Source: Methanocella conradii HZ254
GTDB lineage: Archaea; Halobacteriota; Methanocellia; Methanocellales; Methanocellaceae
Reading direction: 5' to 3'
Length of the DNA: 64,000 nucleotides
Assembly (NCBI RefSeq): GCF_000251105.1
Contig: NC_017034.1
Span: 496,001 to 560,000 of the forward strand
Shown: positions 1 through 7,835 of the stretch, piece by piece
Layout: every line of letters starts with the position of its first letter
How positions within the stretch are numbered: the stretch's first letter is position 1
Program-made: the position numbers and the translations under genes
The notes under the pieces: generated by a model
What the model was told of the DNA's origin: nothing
Seen by the model: the letters and a program-made list of their open reading frames with translations, nothing else
Database searches by the model: none

Positions 1-1027
1 CCTGGTACCTGCTCACCGGGTCTGCGATGGCCGCCCTGAGCTCCTTATCAACTATCTCGTCCGCATTAAAGCGGTACTCCTGGGGCTCCCTGTCGCTTTG
101 TAGCGACCGCCTCGAAGCGTTGCTAAAGTCGTACTGGTTGATATACGAGAGACCGCTATCGTTAAGGACGTCGGCCGTGGAGCGGGAGCTGTCGTAGGTA
201 TGCCTGGCGAGGGACGCCAGGCTTACCGGGTCTACCGAGTTGTAGACGCACCCCTGCTCCAGCATGGACGCGGCGTTTGAGATTAAGGCGAGGTCTTCGT
301 TATCCACTATGTTCGCGGGGCTGCCCGTGAAGTACTGGCAGTATCCCCTTGCCCACGTATAGGCGAACGAGGCGGCCGTAACGTCGGCGAGCGCGGCCGT
401 GCCGTTAAGCCTCGCCTCGTACTCCTCTGTGAGCTGCTCGAGCAGCGGATACCTGGACGTGACGAGCGCCCTGGCCACGTACGCCTCCGAGTGGTCGAGC
501 GAGCTGCCAGGCCTCGTAACCCTGAGCTTTACGGGGGCGGACGCGACGTAATACGCCGCATAAGTCGTGTTACACTGCATTATGGGATGGTCTACCGTCC
601 TGGCCAGGCTCATCTTTAAAGTCTCGAAAGTGACGTCCCCCTCCAGGCTAGCCTCGACCACGTAGTCCCCGTAGTAGAAGCCGCCCTGGTAGTTTGCCGA
701 AAGGCACTCAGACAGCCTCCTGCCGGCCATGCGCTGTAGCCTCTTCATGTTCGCCTCCTGCGGGCTTCCGCCGCCCGACACGTTGACTATGGGTTTCTCG
801 CCTACTTCCTCCTCAGCGTACATGCATGCGATGTTGAGGGCGTTGTCGACGTCCGCCCTGGCGCAGGCGAGCGCCTCGTTAAGCTCCCCCTCCCGCTCGT
901 CCTCTATCGAATTGGCCGTGCCCGTTGCCTCCATTTTCATCAGGTATGCCGAGGTGGCCGTCGATATCATTATTAGGAGGATGCCGATGGCCGCGAAGGG
1001 GACCCTTGCGCTGTCATCCTCAAGCAT
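1..1027 (-). CDS. Pilin-like membrane-anchored surface protein, partial
   Basis: The frame is open from an ATG at 1027 to the window edge, giving 342 codons without a stop, so the C-terminus lies outside. The N-terminus begins MLEDDSARVPFAAIG and runs into one hydrophobic segment (about residues 9-30). The remainder is a long soluble domain rich in Ala, Glu and Tyr with scattered Cys. A short acidic N-terminus followed at once by a membrane segment matches the four genes upstream and resembles archaeal type IV pilin-like or pseudopilin proteins. The start overlaps the stop of the preceding gene by 8 nt, indicating translational coupling. No catalytic motif is visible. A role in a surface appendage or secretion apparatus is inferred from gene order and topology only. 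Confidence 0.75.
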   Translation of the reverse strand, partial: MLEDDSARVPFAAIGILLIMISTATSAYLMKMEATGTANSIEDEREGELNEALACARADVDNALNIACMYAEEEVGEKPIVNVSGGGSPQEANMKRLQRMAGRRLSECLSANYQGGFYYGDYVVEASLEGDVTFETLKMSLARTVDHPIMQCNTTYAAYYVASAPVKLRVTRPGSSLDHSEAYVARALVTSRYPLLEQLTEEYEARLNGTAALADVTAASFAYTWARGYCQYFTGSPANIVDNEDLALISNAASMLEQGCVYNSVDPVSLASLARHTYDSSRSTADVLNDSGLSYINQYDFSNASRRSLQSDREPQEYRFNADEIVDKELRAAIADPVSRYQ

Positions 1028-2102
1028 CCGCCCTCACCCACACGTATAATGTCGCCCGCGCCGACGACGGGCTATACCTCGAACACATCCAGCGCACTAT
1101 CATCTGCCGCTCCTCCGCGGGGGTGAGCGTGCCATCCTCAACGCCCCTGGCTATCTCATCAACCAGGCCGTCCAGCGGCTCTTCGCTATAAAGCGCTATC
1201 ATCTTGCGCAGCGCCTCCTTCACGTCAAGGCTGTCATTGGCCCTGATCGGCTCCACCGTCACGTAGTCGTCAGAGAAGCTGGCGAGGAGCGAGAGGGGGT
1301 TGCCAGTGTCGCCTGAAGCCTGGTAGAGCGTGTTGCCCAGCGCCTCGTCCACCATGAGCCGGCTCGCGTTCTCGAGGCATGAGCCCAGCGAGCTTCTCAG
1401 CCGTTCCCTGAATACAGCTTCGGAGCCGCCCGCCATGTACCCGGCTGTGGAGCGCTCGATTTCATCCAGCGTCGGGGAAATCGCCTCTTCTATGCTTTCC
1501 TCTGTCATGGAGGCCCTGTATGGCATGGTCACGAGGGCGGATGCGGACGCGGCGCCCGGGGGCGGCGTATCCCCGCATGATAAGGACCCCTCGAAAGGCA
1601 CGCCGGCGAAAGGCGTCCAGCGCATCGAGAAGTTATAAGCGTATCTCCCATCCAGCCTCTCCCGGAGGAAACGGTCTACAGTCGCCTGTGCCTGGCCGGT
1701 ATAATCACCGGTGAGGGGGTTAAGCCGGAGCGCGCCTCCCCCGAGGCGCATGGTGAACTGGCAGGCAGATGCCTCGGCGGCTATTTCCATGACTGGCTTA
1801 TGGCGGTTACCCCTCCCTAGAACGGCCTTAGTGGTCTCACTATAGAGCCATGAGCCCGGGTCTATGCCACACCTCTCTGCCACCTCATCTGCCCTGTCGC
1901 CCAGCACCCTGTACTCGAAGTAGTCCACCCTGGACGTTTCCATGGACGCGAGACTCGAGGATGCCAGCGCCCTGAGGCTGGAGTCTGCCACGTGCCGCTC
2001 GCGCCCTTCAGTCGTGGCTGCGCTAAGGATGAGGGCGCATGCGGAGACCATGGCCAGGAAGAGGATGGCGTCCATCATGGTTGAGTATCCCGCATCTTCC
2101 AT
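1020..2102 (-). CDS. Pilin-like membrane-anchored protein
   Basis: A 360-residue protein beginning MEDAGYSTMMDAILFLAMVS, with one N-terminal hydrophobic helix (about residues 10-28) and then a large exported-type domain containing several Cys. It is the second-last gene of a five-gene minus-strand run and is coupled to the following gene by an 8-nt overlap. The previous gene ends 1 nt before its start. Similar operons of short, single-helix proteins lie near pilus assembly genes in haloarchaea and methanogens; that parallel is from general knowledge, and pilB/pilC homologues are not seen in this window. No enzymatic motif was recognised. Function remains inferred. Confidence 0.75.
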   Translation of the reverse strand: MEDAGYSTMMDAILFLAMVSACALILSAATTEGRERHVADSSLRALASSSLASMETSRVDYFEYRVLGDRADEVAERCGIDPGSWLYSETTKAVLGRGNRHKPVMEIAAEASACQFTMRLGGGALRLNPLTGDYTGQAQATVDRFLRERLDGRYAYNFSMRWTPFAGVPFEGSLSCGDTPPPGAASASALVTMPYRASMTEESIEEAISPTLDEIERSTAGYMAGGSEAVFRERLRSSLGSCLENASRLMVDEALGNTLYQASGDTGNPLSLLASFSDDYVTVEPIRANDSLDVKEALRKMIALYSEEPLDGLVDEIARGVEDGTLTPAEERQMIVRWMCSRYSPSSARATLYVWVRADA

Positions 2103-2103
2103 G

Positions 2104-2475
2104 CTATCCCTCCCACATGGTCACCTTCAGGGTGCCAGGAACGCACCGGGCATCGTTCAGCCTTACTGATACCGGGAGCGTGCAGCTCGCAGACCTGCCT
2201 CTGGAGGCTTCTCCCCATCGCCACGAGTGCCCATGGGCCTCGACCGTGTACTCCACGGCGCTCCCCGGGTATCCATAGCAGGCGTCCACGCTCGAGGCGT
2301 TGTCGAGCCTGTGGGCGTCCATAACTCCAGGACTACAGGATAGTAAAGGATCGCTCGCCGCAGCGCGGGCCACGCTCATCAGGTCAGCCTTGACCGAGGC
2401 GTAATATGCCGATGAGGCATATGAAGAGTAAGCTGACAGCAGCATATACAGGAAAAGGATAAAGCCGACGGCCAC
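2104..2475 (-). CDS. Pilin-like membrane-anchored small protein, start uncertain
   Basis: The first conventional start is a GTG at 2475, giving 123 residues beginning with a hydrophobic helix (AVGFILFLYMLLSAYSSYA). The frame stays open upstream and encodes D-D-R-G-V-T-E-P-Y-T-D-L-P-A-L-G over 2526-2479. D-D-R-G-V is the same signature as the start of the gene at 3115-3552 (MLDDRGV) and close to MMDERGV at 2522-3118, so the natural protein very probably begins there. No ATG, GTG or TTG is in frame at that position; an ATC codon sits at 2532-2530 where a start is expected. Either a non-canonical start, a point mutation or a sequencing error explains this. The gene lies within the pilin-like operon. 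Confidence 0.65.
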   Translation of the reverse strand: MAVGFILFLYMLLSAYSSYASSAYYASVKADLMSVARAAASDPLLSCSPGVMDAHRLDNASSVDACYGYPGSAVEYTVEAHGHSWRWGEASRGRSASCTLPVSVRLNDARCVPGTLKVTMWEG

Positions 2476-2521
2476 GATGCCGAGGGCGGGGAGGTCTGTA
2501 TATGGCTCGGTTACGCCCCTG

Positions 2522-3118
2522 TCATCCCTGATAAACGAAAACGTATGATTTCGCCTCCAATGTATGGCTTGAGCCGTTATACGTATACAGGAATGCCTTC
2601 TCTATGACCAGGGGCCTGCCTGCCTCTAGCTTTATCGGATTGAGAAGCGTGCTCCGGCTCGCCCTGTCCATAAGCCCATAAAGCTCAGCCGCCCTATCAT
2701 CATCGATGGGGCGCTCCGGCGTGCCGGTAGCGTTAAACGAGGAGTTCAGGTACTCCCGCATCTCATTTGTATTGCTCCAGGCCAATGAGCCGTTTTCGAA
2801 GTACATCCCCGGGACTATGTGGACGGCCAGGGGCCTCACGAATGTAATGTTCGTGCTCGAGGCGGCCACATAATCAGCGCATATTGAAACGTCGAAGCCG
2901 TAGGAATAGTGCTTCTCAGCGGCATATGGTATGGCCATGGAGGCCACCGTCTCGACGTCGCCGCACACCTCAGATGCCGCCGATTCGAGGGCTATCGCCG
3001 TGTTCGATTGCCTGAGCGAGCTGAACGATGAAAAGACGAAGAACAGTACGGCGGCGGAAGCAAGAATTAGCCCGACGCTCGTGAGGAGGCCCTGCTCGAC
3101 GCCCCTCTCGTCCATCAT
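2522..3118 (-). CDS. Pilin-like membrane-anchored protein
   Basis: A 198-residue protein starting MMDERGVEQGLLTSVGLILA. The short acidic D-E-R-G motif and the hydrophobic helix (about residues 11-30) copy the architecture of its neighbours. The mature part carries several N-x-S/T sequons (such as NIT and NGS), consistent with an outside location and N-glycosylation. Its ATG overlaps the TGA of the gene before it by 4 nt, so the two are translationally coupled. No known enzymatic domain was seen. It is best described as a pseudopilin-like component of a surface structure; this rests on topology and operon context. Confidence 0.75.
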   Translation of the reverse strand: MMDERGVEQGLLTSVGLILASAAVLFFVFSSFSSLRQSNTAIALESAASEVCGDVETVASMAIPYAAEKHYSYGFDVSICADYVAASSTNITFVRPLAVHIVPGMYFENGSLAWSNTNEMREYLNSSFNATGTPERPIDDDRAAELYGLMDRASRSTLLNPIKLEAGRPLVIEKAFLYTYNGSSHTLEAKSYVFVYQG

Positions 3119-3552
3119 TCGGCGGCCTCCCTGATGCTGACAGCATATTCGCCGTCGATCATTGTGGCCTCGAGCTCAAGCCTGTGCCTCCCCGGATACA
3201 GCGTCGCGGGGACGAACCGGCAAGCAGCGGCATAGGTCTCGTTCGTGCCGTCAGCGAACTCGATGGCGTACGCCCTCGCGTCCTCCAGGCCATAGGCGAC
3301 GCGCCGCACGCTGGAAGGAATATAAACGGATAAAACGCTGACAGACCCCAGACATCCTGAGGCGTATTCAGCGCTTGCCAATGATGCGATGCGTCCGGCC
3401 TCCCGCCTCGCCTCATCCATGGAGGCCTTATTAGCCTGTCCTTTCATGTAGGCGGCAGCCATCACGATTAGCAGGGCCGAGGCTACTAACACGATGGCCA
3501 GCCTCATGCCCAGGAAGTCTACGCCACGATCGTCCAGCATACTTTTTTTCAT
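3115..3552 (-). CDS. Pilin-like membrane-anchored protein, first gene of operon
   Basis: A 145-residue protein with two candidate starts: MKKS at 3552 or MLDDRGVDFLGMRLAIVLVA at 3540. The second matches the D-D-R-G signature of the other members, while the first adds a short basic stretch. A single hydrophobic helix follows (about residues 15-35), then a compact exported domain with a Cys pair. It is the promoter-proximal gene of the five-gene minus-strand run; an AT-rich stretch with a TATA-like element lies at about 3566-3580, shared with the divergent gene at 3617. Function is inferred as a minor pilin or pseudopilin. Confidence 0.72.
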   Translation of the reverse strand: MKKSMLDDRGVDFLGMRLAIVLVASALLIVMAAAYMKGQANKASMDEARREAGRIASLASAEYASGCLGSVSVLSVYIPSSVRRVAYGLEDARAYAIEFADGTNETYAAACRFVPATLYPGRHRLELEATMIDGEYAVSIREAAE

Positions 3553-3616
3553 TTTACGGTAAAATACTTATAGTTTACGACTTATTTTCAATTTATTGAA
3601 AATATGGTGGTCGTAC

Positions 3617-4027
3617 ATGGATGCAAATGGCAAGAGCCTGGAGGCCGATATACTGGGCCGGGTGATGGCGCTGGAGCAGAGGACCAGGGGCCTGCATGGC
3701 CGCGTGAATGCGCTGGAGATGCGCTTTTCAGGGGCTGTCGAGGGGGATGGTCACGATGACACCGAGTTCGTCGCCGGAGAGCGCCTGCCCGATAGCCTGG
3801 AGAAGAGGGTGGCCGCCCTCGAGGCCGCTGTTAATGAAAAGAGGCAGCTTAATGCCCGTAGGGCCTCAATGCTCGACGTCACCGGGATAGTCGTGGGCCT
3901 CTCCCTGCTGGCCGTGGGCGTTCTGCTGTCCACGAATAGCATGGGCCTCTTGAGGAACCCGCTGCTAGCGTTCAGCGGGGGCATGGTCATACTGGCCTGT
4001 GCCGTCTGGCGAATGGTCATAAAATAG
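3617..4027 (+). CDS. Hypothetical protein with C-terminal membrane hairpin
   Basis: A 136-residue protein from the ATG at 3617; an in-frame TTG at 3596 would add seven residues but is less likely. The first ~75 residues are charged with heptad-like Leu spacing (LEADILGRVMALEQR, LEKRVAALEAAV) and probably form a coiled coil. Two hydrophobic segments near the C-terminus (about residues 88-106 and 112-130) suggest a membrane hairpin with the coiled coil in the cytoplasm. It is divergent from the pilin-like operon and precedes tatC by 47 nt on the same strand. I do not recognise the family. Confidence 0.65.
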   Translation: MDANGKSLEADILGRVMALEQRTRGLHGRVNALEMRFSGAVEGDGHDDTEFVAGERLPDSLEKRVAALEAAVNEKRQLNARRASMLDVTGIVVGLSLLAVGVLLSTNSMGLLRNPLLAFSGGMVILACAVWRMVIK

Positions 4028-4074
4028 CATGGCCGACAAAGTTTTTTATCCCGCGAAGCCATCTCCTCTTACCG

Positions 4075-4797
4075 ATGCACGAAACGTCTCTCCCGCCCAA
4101 TGACAGGGAAATGCCCCTTTCAGAGCACTTAAGAGAGCTAAGGGACCGGCTATTGGTGGTCCTGGGGGTCACGATATCCTTAATGGCTATAGCTTTCCCC
4201 TTTTCAGGCACGCTCGTAGACCTGATGGTAAAGCGCGTTGTGCCCCCTACGGCCATACTAACAGCATACGAGCCGCTCGAGCTCTTCAAGGTGCGCATCA
4301 TCGTATCCTTCATGGTGGCTGTGGCCATAGGCTTCCCCCTGCTGGTCTACGAGGCCTTCCGGTTCGCCGCGCCCGGCCTCTATAAGCACGAGAAAAGGTT
4401 TTTCATCATGATACTCCCCCTGTCCATTGTCCTCTTCGCCCTGGGGGCGGGGCTGGCCTACTTCGTCACCATGCCCCTCTTCTTCAGCCTGGTCTTCGGA
4501 TACGAGGGGTCCTTAGTCACGCCCGAGCTATCCATTGGCCAGACCTTTAGCATAATCATGAACTTCATGCTCGGCTTCGGCGTCGTCTTCCAGGTGCCCC
4601 TCATCGTTGTCATGGCCATAAAGATGGGGCTGGTCAAGCGAAAAACGCTTGAGAATAGCAGGCTCGTCGCTTACGGGCTTCTGGCAGGCTTCGCAGTATT
4701 CATAGCGCCAGACCCTACCATGCTGTCCCAGCTCATGGTTGGAGCCGTCTTGATACTCCTGTTCGAGGCCAGCCTGCTCCTCGCAAAGCTCGTTTAA
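4075..4797 (+). CDS. tatC: Twin-arginine translocase subunit TatC
   Basis: TatC is the polytopic receptor of the Tat pathway, which exports folded proteins with twin-arginine signals. This 240-residue protein has the conserved cytoplasmic N-terminus (MPLSEHLRELRDRLLV), the YEPLELFKVR region between helices, the FRFAAPGLYKHEKRF loop and six hydrophobic helices. Its length is normal for an archaeal TatC. A TATA-like stretch (gttttttatcc) lies about 30 nt before the ATG, fitting a short or absent leader. It converges on the M50 protease gene with a 4-nt overlap of the two 3' ends. No tatA is seen in the window. Confidence 0.93.
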   Translation: MHETSLPPNDREMPLSEHLRELRDRLLVVLGVTISLMAIAFPFSGTLVDLMVKRVVPPTAILTAYEPLELFKVRIIVSFMVAVAIGFPLLVYEAFRFAAPGLYKHEKRFFIMILPLSIVLFALGAGLAYFVTMPLFFSLVFGYEGSLVTPELSIGQTFSIIMNFMLGFGVVFQVPLIVVMAIKMGLVKRKTLENSRLVAYGLLAGFAVFIAPDPTMLSQLMVGAVLILLFEASLLLAKLV

Positions 4798-5489
4798 AAG
4801 GGATATATGCCCAGGAATAGCACCGCCAGGGCGAAGAGTATGGTAGGCACCCCGACGGCCGCCCATACCAGGGGATTGCCCCGGAACACCTTGCCGCCAT
4901 CAAGCGGGTCTATGGGTATCAGGTTAAACGCGGCGAGCATCAAGTTAATCTGAAACGCCCTTATGGCGATGGCATAGTACAGATTGCCGACCAGCGCCTG
5001 TATCGGCAGGGCGCTCTCCATATACATTATCGAGGCAAAGGCGAGCGCCACGAGTATTATGTTGGTCATGGGGCCTGCGAGGGATATCCAGAGGTCTTCG
5101 CTGCCCACCCTCCGCTCAAGGCTGTCCCAGTAGGCGTCGTCAGCCTCGCTATAATGGATAGAAGGCGTGGAGTACTGGGATCTCCTGATTACGACCGCCC
5201 CGGGGGCCGCGAACACTATTCCTATGGTCATGGCCATGAGTATCGTCAGAACTAGCCCGAGCATGCTCGCCTTGTACTCCGCCCAGTAGCCATATCGCTG
5301 CGCTACGAACTTGTGGGCGAGCTCGTGGAGCATGAACCCGCTGCCCACGGCCACCGCGACTATGGCAAGGCCTTCTGCGGTGACGTGTCCCACTCCTCCA
5401 CCCACCATTGAGAAGGCGATGGTGAGCACTACGAATGATAGCAACAGGTCTATGAGCTCCGACGTTCCTATGCCGCTCGAATAGCCCAT
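4794..5489 (-). CDS. Site-2-protease-like M50 membrane metalloprotease
   Basis: A 231-residue multi-pass membrane protein of the M50 family. The zinc-binding HExxH motif is present as HELAH at residues 55-59 inside a hydrophobic segment, and the second metal ligand sits in a DPLDG motif in a later membrane segment (about residue 195). Four to six membrane spans are apparent. Such proteins cleave substrates within the membrane. There is no PDZ or CBS domain, so it is the minimal archaeal type. It is convergent with tatC. Substrate and regulation are unknown. Confidence 0.88.
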   Translation of the reverse strand: MGYSSGIGTSELIDLLLSFVVLTIAFSMVGGGVGHVTAEGLAIVAVAVGSGFMLHELAHKFVAQRYGYWAEYKASMLGLVLTILMAMTIGIVFAAPGAVVIRRSQYSTPSIHYSEADDAYWDSLERRVGSEDLWISLAGPMTNIILVALAFASIMYMESALPIQALVGNLYYAIAIRAFQINLMLAAFNLIPIDPLDGGKVFRGNPLVWAAVGVPTILFALAVLFLGIYPF

Positions 5490-5583
5490 GTGCCTCTAAT
5501 AAAATACATAAAGTATATGAATTTGTTGGAGGCGCCAGGGCAGACAGAAAAACTTATGCCCATTTAAATATATATTCGAGCAG

Positions 5584-6105
5584 ATGTTCGAGAACCCCGC
5601 GCACAGGGCTGGCCCGTGCGATGGCGACCACCGAATAAAGGTTGTCGCCTTCGGCTCCTACCATTCAGGCAAGACGTCATTTATAAGGTGTATTGACCCG
5701 GATCCGATAACGACGGAGGTCAAGAGCGGCAATGGCACGACCACCGTCGCCTTCGACCTGGCCATCAAGGAGCATAGAGGCTTTCGCTTATACGTTTATG
5801 GCACGCCTGGCCAGGAGCGGTTCGACGTGGCGCGGGAGGTCGTATCCTTTGGGCTGCACGCCGGCGTGGTCGTAGTGGACTCCACACGGGGCATGACGAA
5901 TTTCGAGAAGCTCATCCTTTCAGAGCTGCGGAAGCACGGCATCCCGTGCGTCGTGGCGGCCAATAAGCAGGACCTGCCTGGCGCGTCGCTGGATAAAGTA
6001 AGGGCTGATGCAGGGGGCTTTTGCGAGGTTTACCCGGTATCAGCAAGGACTGGGGAAGGCGTAGGCACTGTACTCGACAGGCTCGTGGACCTTGTAGCGC
6101 GTTAG
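5584..6105 (+). CDS. Small Ras-like GTP-binding protein
   Basis: A 173-residue single-domain GTPase. The P-loop is GSYHSGKTS (about residues 26-34), the G3 motif is the variant GTPGQER (Gly-Thr rather than Asp-x-x-Gly), the G4 motif is NKQD and the G5 motif is SAR. The TPGQER form is typical of archaeal and bacterial Ras-like proteins of the COG2229 type, often linked to signalling or polarity. The preceding 5' region contains a TATA-like sequence (taaatatatattcgag), so the transcript may be nearly leaderless. It converges with the next gene with a 4-nt overlap. Its partner is not evident in the window. Confidence 0.88.
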   Translation: MFENPAHRAGPCDGDHRIKVVAFGSYHSGKTSFIRCIDPDPITTEVKSGNGTTTVAFDLAIKEHRGFRLYVYGTPGQERFDVAREVVSFGLHAGVVVVDSTRGMTNFEKLILSELRKHGIPCVVAANKQDLPGASLDKVRADAGGFCEVYPVSARTGEGVGTVLDRLVDLVAR

Positions 6106-6854
6106 AATAGCCCGTCGAATACCCTCGCAAGGTCCCCCGTTAGCTCAACGCACTTGCGCTTCTCCATGCGCTCGAAAACGACGACGCCCAGCTCGGGTAT
6201 GCCCAGCTCGATGAGCCTCGTGTCATCCTTGCCCTCGATGGCACGGCCATCAAACGTGAGCCGCCAGCCATCCTTTAGCAGGTCACCCAGCCGATCCCAG
6301 GCGCTAAAAGTGGACTCATCAACGGCCATCTTCTCATCGGGCCATTGCTCTATGGATGGGAGGGCGTGCGCCACTCCTTCTCTGTCGATCAGGGCACGGG
6401 ACGTGGCACACCTGTAGTCTTCATGGCGCCCGTTTATAAGGCCGGAGATGAGGCCTCCGATGGGGTTCTTCGACACCTCTGAGGGGTGTACTCCTTCAAA
6501 CTCGATCCAGGTGCCCGACGTATCCTGTGAGAGGTGGGCGGAGGGCACTCGAAACCCCCTTGTCCAGCGTTTAAGGTCGCAGGATGTGGTTAGCGCCACG
6601 TCCATGCGTCGCACTATCCCCCCTCCTATCTTGCCGTCGAAGAAGTCGTAGTATACGTTTGCCCTATCCCTGGCCTCTCGGTGGTGGCATGGGAACTCCC
6701 TTAGTGGCCTCTTTATCCCCGTGTCCGCGAGGAATATATTCAAGTCTCTATCTGTCATGTGGCTGAGCAGGTAAAAGACGCCGGCCGTGTCGCCCGCGAT
6801 GAGCACGTTAGGCAGCCCTTCGCGGCGCTGGTTTATCGTTAGTGGTATGAACAT
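6102..6854 (-). CDS. Hypothetical protein
   Basis: A 250-residue soluble protein with no signal peptide or membrane segment. It starts MFIPLTINQRREGLPNVLIA, immediately preceded by an AT-rich promoter-like stretch (6855-6880). The C-terminal half contains a region resembling a hormone- or PAS-like alpha/beta fold, but I see no diagnostic motif and do not recognise the family. It overlaps the 3' end of the GTPase gene by 4 nt on the opposite strand. Codon use looks like its neighbours, so it appears to be a resident gene. Confidence 0.7.
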   Translation of the reverse strand: MFIPLTINQRREGLPNVLIAGDTAGVFYLLSHMTDRDLNIFLADTGIKRPLREFPCHHREARDRANVYYDFFDGKIGGGIVRRMDVALTTSCDLKRWTRGFRVPSAHLSQDTSGTWIEFEGVHPSEVSKNPIGGLISGLINGRHEDYRCATSRALIDREGVAHALPSIEQWPDEKMAVDESTFSAWDRLGDLLKDGWRLTFDGRAIEGKDDTRLIELGIPELGVVVFERMEKRKCVELTGDLARVFDGLF

Positions 6855-6969
6855 AGTTTCAAATTTGTGTAATTAAGTATAACCGTGATGGATGAGCGAA
6901 CTGAAAGTAATATGGTTGCCGTCTTGGGGCAACACCAGATTTTTAGGATAAGCCGCTATATTAACTATC

Positions 6970-7590
6970 ATGCTAAGCCTGGAAGAGGGAACGCTGGCCG
7001 TAAAAACGGCCAGGAAAGTGATAGAGGAGTACGTCCGGACGAACAAGGTGCCCAAGGTGGAGCTGCCGGAGTCCTTCAACGGCCTTTCCGGCGTGTTCGT
7101 GACGCTAAAGAAAGCCGGAGAGCTTCGAGGCTGCATAGGCTACCCGTACCCGGACCTGCCCCTGGGCAGGGCACTCGTGGAAGCTGCCATACAGGCTGCG
7201 ACCCAGGACCCCAGGTTCCCGAGGGTGAGGAGCGCTGAGCTCGACCATATCGTGGTAGAGGTGACACTGCTCACCGAGCCCGAGCCGTTAAGGGTGAAGC
7301 CCCTTGATAGGCCGAGGCACATTAAAATAGGGAGGGATGGGATCATCGTCGAGTATGGCCTGTATCGGGGGTTGCTGTTGCCGCAGGTTCCCGTCGAGTA
7401 TGGCTGGAGCCCCGAGGAGTTTTTAGAGTATGGGTGCCTGAAAGCGGGCATCTCGCCGGACATGTGGGTAGACGATAAGACTAAGGTCTACACGTTCCAG
7501 GGCCAGATATTCCAGGAGAAGGCCCCGAGGGGCGAGGTCGTCGAGGACAGGATCGATCCAACGCTTGACAAATGCGAGCTCCTAGATTGA
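6970..7590 (+). CDS. AMMECR1 family protein (AmmeMemoRadiSam system A)
   Basis: A 206-residue protein of the AMMECR1 family (PF01871/TIGR00296). The family hallmark LRGCIGYPYP is present near residues 54-63, as are the QDPRFPRV block and the QVPVEYGWSPEEFL block near the C-terminal third. The length is normal. In many archaea and bacteria it co-occurs with Memo-like and radical SAM partners (the AmmeMemoRadiSam set) and is thought to act in RNA or protein modification; its reaction is not established. No partner is adjacent here. The TATA-like element gctatattaacta lies just before the ATG. Confidence 0.93.
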   Translation: MLSLEEGTLAVKTARKVIEEYVRTNKVPKVELPESFNGLSGVFVTLKKAGELRGCIGYPYPDLPLGRALVEAAIQAATQDPRFPRVRSAELDHIVVEVTLLTEPEPLRVKPLDRPRHIKIGRDGIIVEYGLYRGLLLPQVPVEYGWSPEEFLEYGCLKAGISPDMWVDDKTKVYTFQGQIFQEKAPRGEVVEDRIDPTLDKCELLD

Positions 7591-7653
7591 CCACAGAGGG
7601 CACAGAGCTATTATTTTTACCACAGAGGTTCACAGAGGCCACAGAGGCTTTTA
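7589..7653 (+). repeat. Left copy of long inverted repeat (CACAGAGG-rich)
   Basis: A CACAGAGG-rich sequence immediately after the AMMECR1 stop. Positions 7589-7635 are repeated almost perfectly in inverted orientation at 9189-9235, on the far side of the insertion sequence; at least 45 bp match without interruption. The block contains further internal CACAGAGG units (to about 7653). The two copies look like the ends of one repeat element that was later split by the insertion sequence. Confidence 0.8.
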
Positions 7654-7654
7654 T

Positions 7655-7814
7655 TTCCTAAAGGGGGGCTAAAGCCCCCCTCGGAGACCCCCTATCATTT
7701 ATAGATTGAGTATTAAGTTGCCAATACATAATTAGTGAATAAAAATATACCTAAATTATATAATAAAGAATTCTCGTTATAAAGGGGTCTCTCAGGGGGC
7801 GAAGCCCCCTTGAG
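7655..7814. mobile_element. MITE-like palindromic element
   Basis: A roughly 160-bp AT-rich core bounded by GC-rich imperfect inverted repeats. The left end carries a hairpin (gggggctaaagccccc, about 7661-7676) followed by ggagacccc, and the right end carries ggggtctct followed by a second hairpin (gggggcgaagccccc). Left and right ends align as reverse complements over about 35 bp with small gaps. There is no coding potential. The structure fits a small non-autonomous transposable element or a REP-like palindrome. Its left hairpin could also end transcripts of the AMMECR1 gene. Confidence 0.55.
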
Positions 7815-7835
7815 TATATAAAATTCTCTCTGTGT

